DNA from: Halalkalibacter akibai JCM 9157 | Lineage (GTDB): Bacteria; Bacillota; Bacilli; Bacillales; Bacillaceae_D | Length of the DNA stretch: 64,000 nucleotides | Assembly (NCBI RefSeq): GCF_000513135.1 | Contig: NZ_BAUV01000021.1 | Coordinates: 1-64,000, forward strand | Direction: 5' to 3' | Shown here: piece by piece, positions 36,708-45,529 of the stretch | Position numbering within the stretch: the stretch's first letter is position 1 | Layout of the letters: every line of letters starts with the position of its first letter | The notes under the pieces: model-generated | The model's database searches: none | The model's input: the letters and a program-made list of their open reading frames with translations, nothing else | What the model was told of the DNA's origin: nothing | Translations under genes and position numbers: made by a program

Positions 36708-38051
36708 ATGTTTAAAAGGATACTCATCGCTAATCGTGGCGAAATAGCGTTAAGAATTATTCGAACATGTAAGCGCTTGAACATCGAGACCATTGCCATT
36801 TATTCAGAAGCTGATAAAGAAGCTCTGCATGTTAAAGAAGCTGATTCTTCTTATTGTGTTGGCCCACCAAAAGTGAATGAAAGTTATTTAAATATCAATA
36901 AAATTATTGAAATTGCTAAAGACAGTAAGGCAGATGCTATTCACCCAGGTTACGGGTTGTTATCTGAGAACGCACCATTTGCTAAACGGTGTCACGATGA
37001 AGGGATAATTTTTGTTGGACCGAGTGTGGAAATGATTGAATTAATGGGTGAGAAAATCGCTGCGAGAAAAGCGATGAAAACAGCAGGGTTCCCTATTATT
37101 CCTGGTACTGAAAAGCCAATTAATGAGGAATCAGAGTTGGTTCAAGCAGCTGAAAAAATTGGATTTCCACTTATGCTAAAAGCCTCTGCTGGTGGAGGGG
37201 GGATTGGTATGCAAATGGTTGAAACTAAAGAACAATTATTGAAAGCGGTTACCGGAGTTCGAAAGCGTGCTGAAATGTTTTTTGGGAATGGAGAGATATT
37301 TCTAGAGAAAGCTGTTCAAAATGCAAGGCATATTGAGGTTCAACTCCTAGCTGATCATCATGGTCACATCATTCATTTGTGGGAGAGAGATTGCTCTGTT
37401 CAACGGAGGCATCAGAAGGTTGTCGAAGAATCACCTTCCCCTTTTTTGAATGACGAACTCAGGAACAGATTGGGTGAGATGGCCGTTACAGCAGCAAAGA
37501 AACTCGGCTATACAAATGCCGGAACAATTGAGTGTCTAATTGATAAGGATCACAACATATACTTTCTAGAAATGAATACAAGATTACAAGTGGAGCATCC
37601 GGTTACCGAGGAGATAACTGGTTTAGATTTGGTCGAATGGCAGTTGCGGATTGCGGCAGGGGAACAGCTTGCCATACAACAAGAAGAAGTGAAACGTGAT
37701 GGTCATGCGATTGAAGTAAGGGTATATGCAGAAGACCCTAATACGTTTTTCCCATCGCCTGGGGTGATAAATGAGATTACTCAGCCGTTTGGAAGTAAGA
37801 TTCGCCATGAATGCGCCGTAGAAGCAGGCAGCAAGGTAACGCCTTATTATGACCCGATGATTGCTAAGTTAATTGTAAAAGGTCAAACAAGACTAGAGGC
37901 ACTTAAAACACTAAAGGGAGCCTTGAATACGTATCAAATTGAAGGAATCAAAACCAATCTACCGATGCTTAGAAAAGTGATCGACCATCCTGTTTTTCAA
38001 GCTGGTGGGGCAACAACTTCTTTTGTGGAAGAACATTATAAAAAAGGATGA
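36708..38051 (+). CDS. Acyl-CoA carboxylase, biotin carboxylase subunit
   Basis: The ATP-grasp biotin carboxylase part of a methylcrotonyl/propionyl-type acyl-CoA carboxylase, 447 residues. Motifs are ILIANRGEIALRIIRTCK, IHPGYGLLSENAPFA, the glycine-rich ATP loop LKASAGGGGIGM, ERDCSVQRRHQKVVEE, FLEMNTRLQVEHPVTE and AIEVRVYAEDP. It lacks the fused carrier domain; biotin carrier is the separate next gene, as with B. subtilis yngH/yngHB. GGAGGTGAGCTCAA precedes ATG 36708. Partners are the 72-residue carrier at 38059 and the carboxyltransferase at 39993. Confidence 0.93.
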   Translation: MFKRILIANRGEIALRIIRTCKRLNIETIAIYSEADKEALHVKEADSSYCVGPPKVNESYLNINKIIEIAKDSKADAIHPGYGLLSENAPFAKRCHDEGIIFVGPSVEMIELMGEKIAARKAMKTAGFPIIPGTEKPINEESELVQAAEKIGFPLMLKASAGGGGIGMQMVETKEQLLKAVTGVRKRAEMFFGNGEIFLEKAVQNARHIEVQLLADHHGHIIHLWERDCSVQRRHQKVVEESPSPFLNDELRNRLGEMAVTAAKKLGYTNAGTIECLIDKDHNIYFLEMNTRLQVEHPVTEEITGLDLVEWQLRIAAGEQLAIQQEEVKRDGHAIEVRVYAEDPNTFFPSPGVINEITQPFGSKIRHECAVEAGSKVTPYYDPMIAKLIVKGQTRLEALKTLKGALNTYQIEGIKTNLPMLRKVIDHPVFQAGGATTSFVEEHYKKG

Positions 38052-38058
38052 GATAAAA

Positions 38059-38277
38059 ATGAATGTAATTAAAACGACGATGGCAGGGAACATCTGGAAA
38101 ATACTTGTTGCTGTAGGGGATCAAGTAATAGCGGGTCAAGAAGTGGCCATTTTAGAGTCAATGAAAATGGAAATCCCAGTAGAGTCTTTACAGAGTGGAA
38201 AAGTTAAAGCGATTAAAAAAGCTGAGGGAGAATTTATAGATGAAGATGAAGTGCTAATTGAGCTGGAAATTAGTTAG
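38059..38277 (+). CDS. Biotin carboxyl carrier protein (acetyl-CoA carboxylase-like)
   Basis: A 72-residue stand-alone biotinyl domain. The attachment motif ILESMKMEIP places biotin on Lys36. The flat beta-barrel with symmetry-related turns (GDQVIAGQEVA, GEFIDEDEVL) covers the whole protein. It shuttles carboxybiotin between the preceding biotin carboxylase and the later carboxyltransferase. ATG 38059 lies 7 bases past the previous stop, with a weak GGATGAGAT ribosome site, suggesting coupling. Equivalent to YngHB; one of the shortest genes in the operon. Confidence 0.92.
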   Translation: MNVIKTTMAGNIWKILVAVGDQVIAGQEVAILESMKMEIPVESLQSGKVKAIKKAEGEFIDEDEVLIELEIS

Positions 38278-38287
38278 GAGGAGCATC

Positions 38288-39220
38288 TTGACAGATAACG
38301 TGAAAATACGTGAGGTTGGGCCGAGAGATGGCTTGCAAAATGAGAAAGTTTGGATTGATACATCAGATAAGGTGGAATGGATCAATCAGCTTTCAGAAAC
38401 GGGACTATCTTATATTGAATTAACTTCGTTTGTTCACCCGAAATGGATTCCAGCATTAGCTGATGCAAGTGAAGTGGTAAAGGCAGTGAAAAAAAAGAGC
38501 AGTGTTACATTTGGAGCATTAGTTCCTAATGAACGCGGACTAGAGCGGGCCCTAGAAGCTAATATTGACGAGGTTGCTGTTTTTTTATCAGCAAGCGAAA
38601 CTCATAATTTAAAAAACATTAATAAATCAATTAAAGACACAATCCCTGTTCTAAGAGACGTGATCAGAGGCGCCAAATCAAATGGCAAGTCAGTTAGGGC
38701 CTATGTGTCGACAGTTTTTGGTTGCCCATATGAAGGGGCCGTCGACATCTATCAAGTAAAGAAACTAGCTGTCTCCTTAATGGAACAAGGGGTTGATGAA
38801 CTCTCGTTAGGAGACACGATAGGTGTAGCTACACCTAAAGAAATTATAAATGTGATAACAGAGATAAAAAAGGAGATAAAGGTGAGTCAGATAGCACTTC
38901 ACGCACACGACACTAGAGGAACCGCATTAGCTAATGTTTATGCTGCCTATCTCCTCGGGGTACGCGCTTTTGATGGGGCAGTCGGAGGGCTTGGTGGTTG
39001 TCCTTACGCACCCGGAGCATCTGGTAATGTAGCAACGGAGGATTTGGTTTATTTACTAGAAGGACTAGGGGGAAAAACAGGAATTGAATTACAAAGTTTA
39101 ATAGAAAGTGGAAAATGGATTCAGTCTAAATTAGGGAGAGACCTGCCAAGCCATCATCTTCAACTCGCGTTAGCCACGGAAAATAAGGAGGGTTTTAAAA
39201 ATGAAAACACTGCTTATTGA
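38288..39220 (+). CDS. Hydroxymethylglutaryl-CoA lyase
   Basis: Cleaves HMG-CoA to acetyl-CoA and acetoacetate, ending leucine degradation. TIM-barrel motifs are EVGPRDGLQNEK with the catalytic Arg-Asp, SFVHPKWIPALADA, GDTIGVATP, LHAHDTRGTALAN with metal-binding His residues, and the signature loop GGLGGCPYAPGASGNVATED with the catalytic Cys. About 310 residues. TTG 38288 is preferred because GGAGGAG lies 7-10 bases upstream; the in-frame ATG at 38258 overlaps the carrier gene and precedes that site. It overlaps the following hydratase by 20 bases. YngG-like. Confidence 0.93.
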   Translation: MTDNVKIREVGPRDGLQNEKVWIDTSDKVEWINQLSETGLSYIELTSFVHPKWIPALADASEVVKAVKKKSSVTFGALVPNERGLERALEANIDEVAVFLSASETHNLKNINKSIKDTIPVLRDVIRGAKSNGKSVRAYVSTVFGCPYEGAVDIYQVKKLAVSLMEQGVDELSLGDTIGVATPKEIINVITEIKKEIKVSQIALHAHDTRGTALANVYAAYLLGVRAFDGAVGGLGGCPYAPGASGNVATEDLVYLLEGLGGKTGIELQSLIESGKWIQSKLGRDLPSHHLQLALATENKEGFKNENTAY

Positions 39221-39980
39221 ACGCAAAGAAAACGGAATTGTTCTTGCCACGTTGAACCGTCCGAAAAAAGCTAATGCGTTATCTCTTCAACTGCTCAGAG
39301 AGTTAAATGACTTCTTGTCTTCTATAGAAAATGATCCATCGCTTCGTGTCGTTATTTTTACAGGAAAAGATCATCACGTTTTTTGTGCTGGAGCGGACTT
39401 AAAAGAAAGAAAAGAAATGGATGAGCATGAAGTTAGATTTGCCGTTCAAAAGATCAAAATGACAATTAACAGAGTGGCGAACCTAAAGTTGCCAACGATC
39501 GCCGCAATGAATGGAACTGCTTTAGGTGGAGGGCTAGAGTTAGCTCTTGCTTGTGATATTCGCATCGGAAGCATGGATGGACTGTATGGCTTAACAGAAA
39601 CTTCTCTTGCGATTATACCAGGAGCCGGGGGGACGCAACGTCTATCTCGATTAGTAGGGATTGGAAAAGCAAAGGAAATGATTTTCACAGCGAAAAGAAT
39701 AACAGGTTCCATTGCAGCGGAAATCGGGTTAGTAGAGCAAGTTTGGGAAAAGGAAGAGGTTCTAAATAAAGCGATTGAATTAGCAAGTACCATTGCTCAT
39801 AATGGACCAATTGCTATTAAAGAAGCTAAAAAAGCTATTAATCTTGGACTTGAAGTTGATTTAAATACCGCATTGACAATTGAAACGAACTCTTATGAAG
39901 CGACTATTTTAACAGAAGATCGACTAGAAGGATTAGTAGCATTTCAAGAAAAAAGAAAACCTCATTACAAAGGAAAGTAG
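39201..39980 (+). CDS. Enoyl-CoA hydratase / methylglutaconyl-CoA hydratase
   Basis: A crotonase-family hydratase of 259 residues. CoA-binding and oxyanion-hole segments are present: FCAGADLKERKEM, AAMNGTALGGGLELALACD and GLTETSLAIIPGAGGTQRL with catalytic Glu residues. A C-terminal helix bundle follows. In this operon it should hydrate 3-methylglutaconyl-CoA to HMG-CoA (YngF/LiuC role). The substrate assignment rests on context. ATG 39201 lies inside the end of the lyase gene, with AAGGAGGGTTTTAAAA as ribosome site. Confidence 0.92.
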   Translation: MKTLLIERKENGIVLATLNRPKKANALSLQLLRELNDFLSSIENDPSLRVVIFTGKDHHVFCAGADLKERKEMDEHEVRFAVQKIKMTINRVANLKLPTIAAMNGTALGGGLELALACDIRIGSMDGLYGLTETSLAIIPGAGGTQRLSRLVGIGKAKEMIFTAKRITGSIAAEIGLVEQVWEKEEVLNKAIELASTIAHNGPIAIKEAKKAINLGLEVDLNTALTIETNSYEATILTEDRLEGLVAFQEKRKPHYKGK

Positions 39981-39992
39981 GGGAGAGTGAAG

Positions 39993-41522
39993 ATGGAATC
40001 AAAAAAAGGATACACAGACTATGTGGAGCAAATAGAGCAAGGAGGAGCTGAAAAATACCATCAACTTAATAAGGAAAAAGGCAAGTTATTTGTGAGGGAA
40101 CGGCTGAAGCAACTATTTGATGAAGGCACGGAAATTGAAGATGGTTTTTTTGCTAATGCAGTAAAAGATGGACTACCTGCTGATGGAGTCGTAACAGGTA
40201 TTGGTTCGATCCACGGTCAAACCGTTTGTGTCATGGCAAACGACTCCACTGTTAAAGCAGGTTCTTGGGGGGCAAGAACGGTAGAGAAGATTATTCGAAT
40301 TCAAGAAACCGCAGAGAAGCTTAATGTTCCCATGCTGTATCTAGTTGACTCGGCAGGTGCGAGAATTACGGACCAAGTTGAAATGTTTCCTGGAAGACGG
40401 GGAGCTGGCAGAATCTTCTACAATCAAGTGAAATTGTCTGGTAAAATCCCTCAGTTATGTTTGCTATTTGGCCCATCTGCAGCAGGAGGAGCTTATATTC
40501 CCGCTTTTTGTGATGCTGTCATTATGGTGGAGGGTAATGCGTCTATGTACTTAGGATCCCCAAGAATGGCTGAGATGGTGATCGGGGAAAAGGTCTCCTT
40601 AGAGGAAATGGGAGGAGCACGCATGCATTGCTCTGTGTCTGGGTGTGGTGATATTCTTGCTTCTTCAGAACAAGAGGCCATCTCATTAGCTCGCACGTAT
40701 TTGACATACTTTCCTTCAAGTTATAAAGAAAAAACAAAAGAAACAAAGTCGAAAGCAACAAAACCCTTTGACAAGACGATTGAAGACATCATTCCTTTCA
40801 ATCAAAATGCCCCATTTAACATGTATGATCTAATCGAGCGCTTAGTGGATGAGGAATCATTTTTTGAGATAAAGAAATTATTTGCTCCAGAACTGATTAC
40901 TGGTTTTGCTCGGTTAGAAGGCCGCACGGTTGGAATTGTGGCAAATCAGCCTAAGGCAAAGGGCGGTGTTTTATTTCCAGATTCAGCTGACAAAGCAGCT
41001 AAATTTATTTGCTTGTGTGATGCTTATCATATTCCTCTTTTATTCTTGGCTGATATACCAGGTTTTATGATTGGAACGAAAGTAGAACGAGCAGGCATTA
41101 TTCGACATGGTGCTAAAATGATCGCGGCTATGTCAGAAGCGACAGTACCCAAAATTTCCGTTGTAGTAAGAAAAGCTTATGGGGCAGGTTTGTATGCAAT
41201 GGCTGGTCCTGCTTTTGAACCAGATTGCTGTTTAGCTTTGCCGCAGGCTCAAATTGCGGTAATGGGCCCTGAAGCAGCGGTCAACGCAGTGTACGCAAAT
41301 AAAATAGCCGAACTAGAGGAAAAAGAAAGGCTTGCTTTCATTCAAGCAAAAAGGGAGGAATATAAAGAAAACATCGACATCTATAGACTGGCTTCCGAAC
41401 TAGTCATTGACGGCATCGTAGAGGGAAATCAATTGAGAGATGAACTTGTCAAACGATTTAAAATGTATGAGACGAAACAACTTCAGTTTAGTGACCGAAA
41501 ACATCCAGTTTATCCTGTTTGA
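39993..41522 (+). CDS. Acyl-CoA carboxylase, carboxyltransferase subunit
   Basis: The ~509-residue beta subunit with two crotonase-like carboxyltransferase halves: KLFVRERLKQLFDEGTEIED, YLVDSAGARITDQVEMFPGRRGAGRIFYNQV, GPSAAGGAYIPAFCD, then in the second half GIVANQPKAKGGVLFPDSADKAAKFI, FLADIPGFMIGTKVE and RKAYGAGLYAMAGPAF. Together with the two upstream subunits it would form methylcrotonyl-CoA carboxylase (YngE/LiuB). ATG 39993 is preferred over GTG 39987, with AGGGGAGAG upstream. Confidence 0.93.
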   Translation: MESKKGYTDYVEQIEQGGAEKYHQLNKEKGKLFVRERLKQLFDEGTEIEDGFFANAVKDGLPADGVVTGIGSIHGQTVCVMANDSTVKAGSWGARTVEKIIRIQETAEKLNVPMLYLVDSAGARITDQVEMFPGRRGAGRIFYNQVKLSGKIPQLCLLFGPSAAGGAYIPAFCDAVIMVEGNASMYLGSPRMAEMVIGEKVSLEEMGGARMHCSVSGCGDILASSEQEAISLARTYLTYFPSSYKEKTKETKSKATKPFDKTIEDIIPFNQNAPFNMYDLIERLVDEESFFEIKKLFAPELITGFARLEGRTVGIVANQPKAKGGVLFPDSADKAAKFICLCDAYHIPLLFLADIPGFMIGTKVERAGIIRHGAKMIAAMSEATVPKISVVVRKAYGAGLYAMAGPAFEPDCCLALPQAQIAVMGPEAAVNAVYANKIAELEEKERLAFIQAKREEYKENIDIYRLASELVIDGIVEGNQLRDELVKRFKMYETKQLQFSDRKHPVYPV

Positions 41523-41539
41523 TGAAAAAAGGTGATAAT

Positions 41540-43480
41540 ATGTCAACCGTACAATGGAATCCCTCAACGGAAATGATCGCAAACACGAGATTGTATAAGT
41601 GGATGAAGAAGCTTGGTTTTACCGACTATAATCAATTTTACAAACGTTCGATTACAGATAGCGAATGGTTTTGGAAGGAGGCTGAAAAAGAATTAGCTAT
41701 TCCTTGGTATGAACCTTATGACCGGGTGCTTGATGACTCGCACGGGATTGAATGGCCAAAATGGTTTGCAAAAGGAAAATTAAATGCATATAACATGTCT
41801 ATTGAAAAATGGGTCAATGACCCGGAGCAAAAAAATAATGAAGCTTTAATATGGGAGGGAGAGGATGGGGAAAAAAGAACGTATACTTTTACTACGTTAG
41901 CAGGTGAAATAAATAGAGTTGCTGCTGGTCTTGAAAAATTAGCAATTAAACGTGGAGACGTTGTTGCGCTGTATATGCCGATGATTCCTGAAACGGTTAT
42001 CGCGATGATGGCTGTGGCCAAAATAGGAGCCATTTTTACGCCTATTTTTTCAGGGTATGGTACTGAGGCGATAGCGACAAGGATTAACGCTTCAGATGCG
42101 AAGTTAGTCATTACAGCAGATGGTTTTCAAAGAAAAGGCAAAGCAGTCTATATGAAAAAACAGTTAGACGATGCCCTAAATTCTTGTCCAGAGGTTAAAA
42201 AAGTTGTAGTTGTGAATCGTCTCGATTCTTTAGCGATAGAGGGCACACAGGATGAATTAAGTTGGAATGATCTTATCAGTAACGAAAGCTTGAGCGAAAC
42301 AGAACAAATGAACAGTGATGATCCTTTAATGCTTATTTATACATCGGGAACGACAGGCAAACCCAAAGGTACGGTGCATACTCATAGCGGTTTTCCAATC
42401 AAAGCCGCGTTTGATGCGGGCATCGGCATGGATGTTCAACAGGGAGACACGCTGTGTTGGTATACGGATATGGGTTGGATGATGGGACCGTTCCTTGTAT
42501 ACGCTGGATTAATAAATGGAGCAAAAATTGTTTTATACGAAGGAAGTCCAGATTTTCCAGAACCAAACCGCTTATGGAAACTAGCCTCCACCTATCAGAT
42601 TACACACTTAGGTATTTCTCCAACCCTTATCCGAAGTTTAATGAAAGCAGGAGACAGTTGGATCGCTTCTGAATCACTTTCGACTTTACGCGTACTTGCA
42701 TCGACGGGTGAACCGTGGACGGATGATGCTTGGCTTTGGCTTTTTGAACAGGTTGGAAAAAGAAACATCCCAATATTTAATTACACGGGTGGTACTGAAA
42801 TTGCTGGAGGAATCTTAGGTAATATTCTCATCAGACCAATTAAACCTAGTTCATTTAATGCAGCTTTACCAGGCATGGCTGCATTCGTTTATGACGATTC
42901 AGGGCAATCATGCATCAATCAAGTAGGTGAATTGGTTTTAACAAAACCGTGGGTTGGGATGACAAAAGGTTTTTGGCAACAGCCAAAAAGATATATAAAA
43001 ACCTATTGGTCAACATGGTCAGAAACGTGGGTTCACGGAGATTGGGCCATTAAAGATCAATCAGGTTACTGGAAAATTACAGGACGCTCTGATGATACGA
43101 TCAATGTGGCTGGTAAACGGATTGGACCGAATGAAATTGAGTCTGTATTAGCTAGTCACGAATCGGTACACGAAGCAGGTGTCATAGCTGTACCTGACCA
43201 GGAAAAAGGTGAAGTAGCAGTTTGCTTTATCGTCTTAAAGCAATCGTCCACTGAAGAACTAGAACAAGAACTATTATCGTATGTAAGCTCAAGGCTTGGA
43301 AAGGCATTGAGACCAAAAAGAATACACACCGTAACCGAATTACCAAAAACAAAAAACGGCAAAATCATGAGAAGAGTGCTAAAACAGGCTTATCTACACA
43401 AACCAATGGGAGACATCTCAACAGTAGAAAACCACACCGTATTGCAAGAAATAGCTAATTTAAATAAAACGAGGGAGTAA
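41540..43480 (+). CDS. AMP-dependent acyl-CoA (possibly acetoacetyl-CoA) synthetase
   Basis: An ANL-superfamily ligase of about 647 residues with an acetyl-CoA-synthetase-like N-terminal cap. Adenylation motifs are LIYTSGTTGKPKGTVHTH (P-loop), WYTDMGWMMGPF, STGEPW, FNYTGGTEIAGG, HGDWAIKDQSGYWKITGRSDDTINVAGKRI and the catalytic C-terminal lysine in PKTKNGKIMRR. As last gene of an operon that ends in acetoacetate, activation of acetoacetate is an attractive role, but the substrate could be a short fatty acid. Start ATG 41540 follows AAAAAAGGTGATA; in-frame starts at 41519/41522 lie before that site. Confidence 0.88.
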   Translation: MSTVQWNPSTEMIANTRLYKWMKKLGFTDYNQFYKRSITDSEWFWKEAEKELAIPWYEPYDRVLDDSHGIEWPKWFAKGKLNAYNMSIEKWVNDPEQKNNEALIWEGEDGEKRTYTFTTLAGEINRVAAGLEKLAIKRGDVVALYMPMIPETVIAMMAVAKIGAIFTPIFSGYGTEAIATRINASDAKLVITADGFQRKGKAVYMKKQLDDALNSCPEVKKVVVVNRLDSLAIEGTQDELSWNDLISNESLSETEQMNSDDPLMLIYTSGTTGKPKGTVHTHSGFPIKAAFDAGIGMDVQQGDTLCWYTDMGWMMGPFLVYAGLINGAKIVLYEGSPDFPEPNRLWKLASTYQITHLGISPTLIRSLMKAGDSWIASESLSTLRVLASTGEPWTDDAWLWLFEQVGKRNIPIFNYTGGTEIAGGILGNILIRPIKPSSFNAALPGMAAFVYDDSGQSCINQVGELVLTKPWVGMTKGFWQQPKRYIKTYWSTWSETWVHGDWAIKDQSGYWKITGRSDDTINVAGKRIGPNEIESVLASHESVHEAGVIAVPDQEKGEVAVCFIVLKQSSTEELEQELLSYVSSRLGKALRPKRIHTVTELPKTKNGKIMRRVLKQAYLHKPMGDISTVENHTVLQEIANLNKTRE

Positions 43481-43570
43481 TGACTAATGTCTTACTCTCT
43501 TTTTATAGTTAAGGTTTATTTCAGGGCTTCTTTGTAAAGAGAGTTCTAAAGTGTTTTTCCACTTATTGAA

Positions 43571-43664
43571 ATGGAGCGGAAGTCACTCGACTAGAGGTAG
43601 GGTCAAGACCCCACAGGCTTGACACCTCCCCGCGGAACGCGAGTGACTATAGAGCAATGGAACG
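43571..43664 (+). repeat. Interspersed palindromic repeat, copy 8
   Basis: A CACTCG/CGAGTG subfamily copy with part of the left stem missing: aatggagcggaagtcactcg, actagaggtagggtcaag, accccacaggcttgacacct, ccccgcggaacgcgagtgac. It lies between the acyl-CoA operon and the SASP gene. No other feature was recognised in 43481-43767. Confidence 0.75.
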
Positions 43665-43767
43665 AGCAAACAAAGTACGCGATAACACTACCAGATTTTC
43701 TCAATAAATATTTCGCATAACAAACAAGAAATGACTCACAATATAAGTACACAAGGAGGTGAGACAC

Positions 43768-43974
43768 ATGGCAAGTAACAACAGCAATTCAAACCAATTG
43801 CTTGTACCTGGTGTACAACAAGCACTTGACCAAATGAAGTATGAAATTGCTTCTGAATTCGGTGTTAACCTTGGAGCAGACACTACAGCTCGTGCAAACG
43901 GATCTGTTGGTGGAGAAATCACTAAGCGCCTAGTTCAGATGGCTGAACAACAAATGGGCGGAACACAACTTTAA
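43768..43974 (+). CDS. Small acid-soluble spore protein, alpha/beta type
   Basis: A 68-residue alpha/beta SASP that coats and protects spore DNA. Hallmarks are [48 protein letters not shown], including the germination-protease site region (EIASEFGV) and the Gly-rich DNA-binding segment. ATG 43768 is 7 bases after AAGGAGGTG. Expected to be sigma-G dependent in the forespore; I could not assign the promoter. Position next to yhe genes recalls B. subtilis sspB. Confidence 0.95.
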   Translation: MASNNSNSNQLLVPGVQQALDQMKYEIASEFGVNLGADTTARANGSVGGEITKRLVQMAEQQMGGTQL

Positions 43975-43993
43975 TAAAATATTATGGCTTTAG

Positions 43994-44021
43994 GGGGTGA
44001 GTTCGCTCACCCCTTATTTTT
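43994..44021 (+). terminator. Terminator after the SASP gene
   Basis: GGGGTGAG-TTCG-CTCACCCC with a stable UUCG tetraloop, then TTATTTTT. Confidence 0.92.
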
Positions 44022-44064
44022 CTAGAAAATTTTTGATAATGGTGTTTAACAAGGAGTAAGGACT

Positions 44065-44310
44065 ATGGGAATGTGTCCAATATGTAATGGTTTACAGTCA
44101 TTAAATCTTTCTTGTGAAAAGTGTAAACAGGAACTAATTGATTACGGGAAAGTAATGGACTATTATGGGAAATACGAGGCATACATGCCAATTGATCTCA
44201 ATAAATTAAACAACGGGATTAACAATGATTTAGCTGATGAATTATGTCCGCACTATATTATTTGTAGTCAATGCGGAGAAGAATCTGTTTATCTCGTACA
44301 AGAAGAATAA
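44065..44310 (+). CDS. Small zinc-ribbon-like protein, function unknown
   Basis: An 81-residue protein with cysteine pairs at the N-terminus (MCPICNG and LSCEKCKQEL) and C-terminus (LCPHYIICSQCGEES), suggesting two zinc sites. No signal or membrane segment. I do not recognise a characterised family. ATG 44065 follows AAGGAGTAAGGACT. It lies between the SASP gene and yheE and ends at a terminator. Confidence 0.75.
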   Translation: MGMCPICNGLQSLNLSCEKCKQELIDYGKVMDYYGKYEAYMPIDLNKLNNGINNDLADELCPHYIICSQCGEESVYLVQEE

Positions 44311-44317
44311 AGGGTGG

Positions 44318-44339
44318 GGCTGCATGGGCAGCCTTTTTT
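44318..44339 (+). terminator. Terminator after the zinc-ribbon gene
   Basis: GGCTGC-ATGG-GCAGCC followed by TTTTTT. Confidence 0.8.
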
Positions 44340-44400
44340 AAATAACAAACCAAAAAGGTGATTAAGACCAGATTGGTATCTAGCCCTAACCACAAATAAG

Positions 44401-44571
44401 TTACTTATTAGGTGGGTCTTCATTCTCTAGGTCGCCTCTAGATTCCTCTATTAACCCTGATTGGTGTCCGTGAACCGTACCGCCACCTAAGCCTTCGTTA
44501 ATCATTCGATCCACATCTACATACTTTTTATCGCGACCTTCATAGCTTGAGCCAGTCTTTTTCTTAGACAT
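44401..44571 (-). CDS. Small conserved protein (DUF4025/YozQ-like)
   Basis: A 56-residue hydrophilic protein starting MSKKKTGSSYEGRDKKYVDV, with the central motif RMINEGLGGGTVHGH. It resembles small Bacillus proteins of the YozQ/DUF4025 type as I remember them; this assignment is tentative. ATG 44571 follows AAAAAAGGAGTGGTTTT, a strong ribosome site that supports a real gene. Lysine-rich N-terminus, acidic C-terminus, no membrane segment. Confidence 0.7.
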   Translation of the reverse strand: MSKKKTGSSYEGRDKKYVDVDRMINEGLGGGTVHGHQSGLIEESRGDLENEDPPNK

Positions 44572-44626
44572 AAAACCACTCCTTTTTTATTAGCGTGGTC
44601 CTATGATGATTAAATTATTCAGTCAT

Positions 44627-44842
44627 TTAATGGTTCTCATAAACATGAAATAGCATTAAATCGTGAAGTTTGGGTTCTAACAGCTTCTTTTTTTCAAGAG
44701 TCAATGTATCTTGATTCCAGTTAATTGAACCGTCCTTAAAATAAGTTCCTGTGTAATAGTGTCCTTCATGAAAAAAAGAAAAAGCCCATTCGCTGCGAAC
44801 GAGGTTATTTTTCAGCTCTTTCCATTGAAAATGACTAATCAT
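44627..44842 (-). CDS. yheE: YheE family protein
   Basis: A 71-residue protein beginning ISHFQWKELKNNLVRSEWAFSF and containing HYYTGTYFKDGSINW, the pattern of Bacillus YheE (DUF5342). Function unknown. The start ATG follows AGGAGGAAGGGAAGAAT. Its position between the SASP gene and the yheB/yheA genes matches the B. subtilis yhe neighbourhood, which strengthens the identification. Confidence 0.82.
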   Translation of the reverse strand: MISHFQWKELKNNLVRSEWAFSFFHEGHYYTGTYFKDGSINWNQDTLTLEKKKLLEPKLHDLMLFHVYENH

Positions 44843-44908
44843 ATTATTCTTCCCTTCCTCCTGGTAAAACCGCTTTCTTTTATCATACCATGAGTTAGAG
44901 TAATTACG

Positions 44909-45376
44909 TTATGCCTCTTTTTCGGTTATATCGGTGGTGTGCCAGTGACCTCCACCAAACCAAAGGTAAATCTCATTTTCTTCACCTTTTAAATAAGCAA
45001 AACAAACAAGGCCAGCTTGTAAGGCAAACTTAATTTTAGTTTGATCATCATATCGTATCTTCGTATAGCAAACTCCAAGTTCGTCGAGTAAAGAATTATA
45101 CAAGTTCACTTGAACCTGGGTTGGTAAGTATCTTGGTGATACGACAATCGTCGAATGTGTAGTTCCATAATCAGAGACGGCAGCAACAGCTATAATTTTC
45201 CCTTCCCAAAGAGCTAATTGAATACTCGTTCCTGGTTCAAGAAGATCATGTTTTTTAAAGTGGAAAAGCCATGAATAAGTAGATTTAACGTCACAGTGAT
45301 CGTAGCGTTTAACAAAATTCAAAATAGGCCTGCGGTATTGTTCCCATTGATGACTTTTTAATGAAACGATTTTCAT
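44909..45376 (-). CDS. GNAT-like protein of unknown function
   Basis: 155 residues starting MKIVSLKSHQWEQYRRPIL. Central strands (IQLALWEGKIIAVAAVSDYG and TIVVSPRYLPTQVQVNLYNSLLDELG) resemble a GNAT acetyltransferase core, but the acetyl-CoA loop (Q/RxxGxG/A) is not clear. ATG 45376 is five bases after AAAGGAGGTAC; an upstream in-frame start at 45397 lies before that site. Divergent from yheB. Function not assigned. Confidence 0.7.
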   Translation of the reverse strand: MKIVSLKSHQWEQYRRPILNFVKRYDHCDVKSTYSWLFHFKKHDLLEPGTSIQLALWEGKIIAVAAVSDYGTTHSTIVVSPRYLPTQVQVNLYNSLLDELGVCYTKIRYDDQTKIKFALQAGLVCFAYLKGEENEIYLWFGGGHWHTTDITEKEA

Positions 45377-45529
45377 GGAGTACCTCCTTTTGAACAAATA
45401 ACGTAGATGACTGTTTAAATAAGGCTTTTGTTGTTGAAGAATACAAGTGAGAAGTAGCGAGGCGAAACATCCTATCGTATACTATGTGATAGACGCCTAG
45501 ATGGTGAATGGTCAAAGGAGTGTTCTACA

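Noticed and set aside
43700-43767. Sigma-G promoter before the SASP gene
   Set aside because: CATAACA resembles the -10, but no acceptable -35 is found at 17-18 bases upstream.
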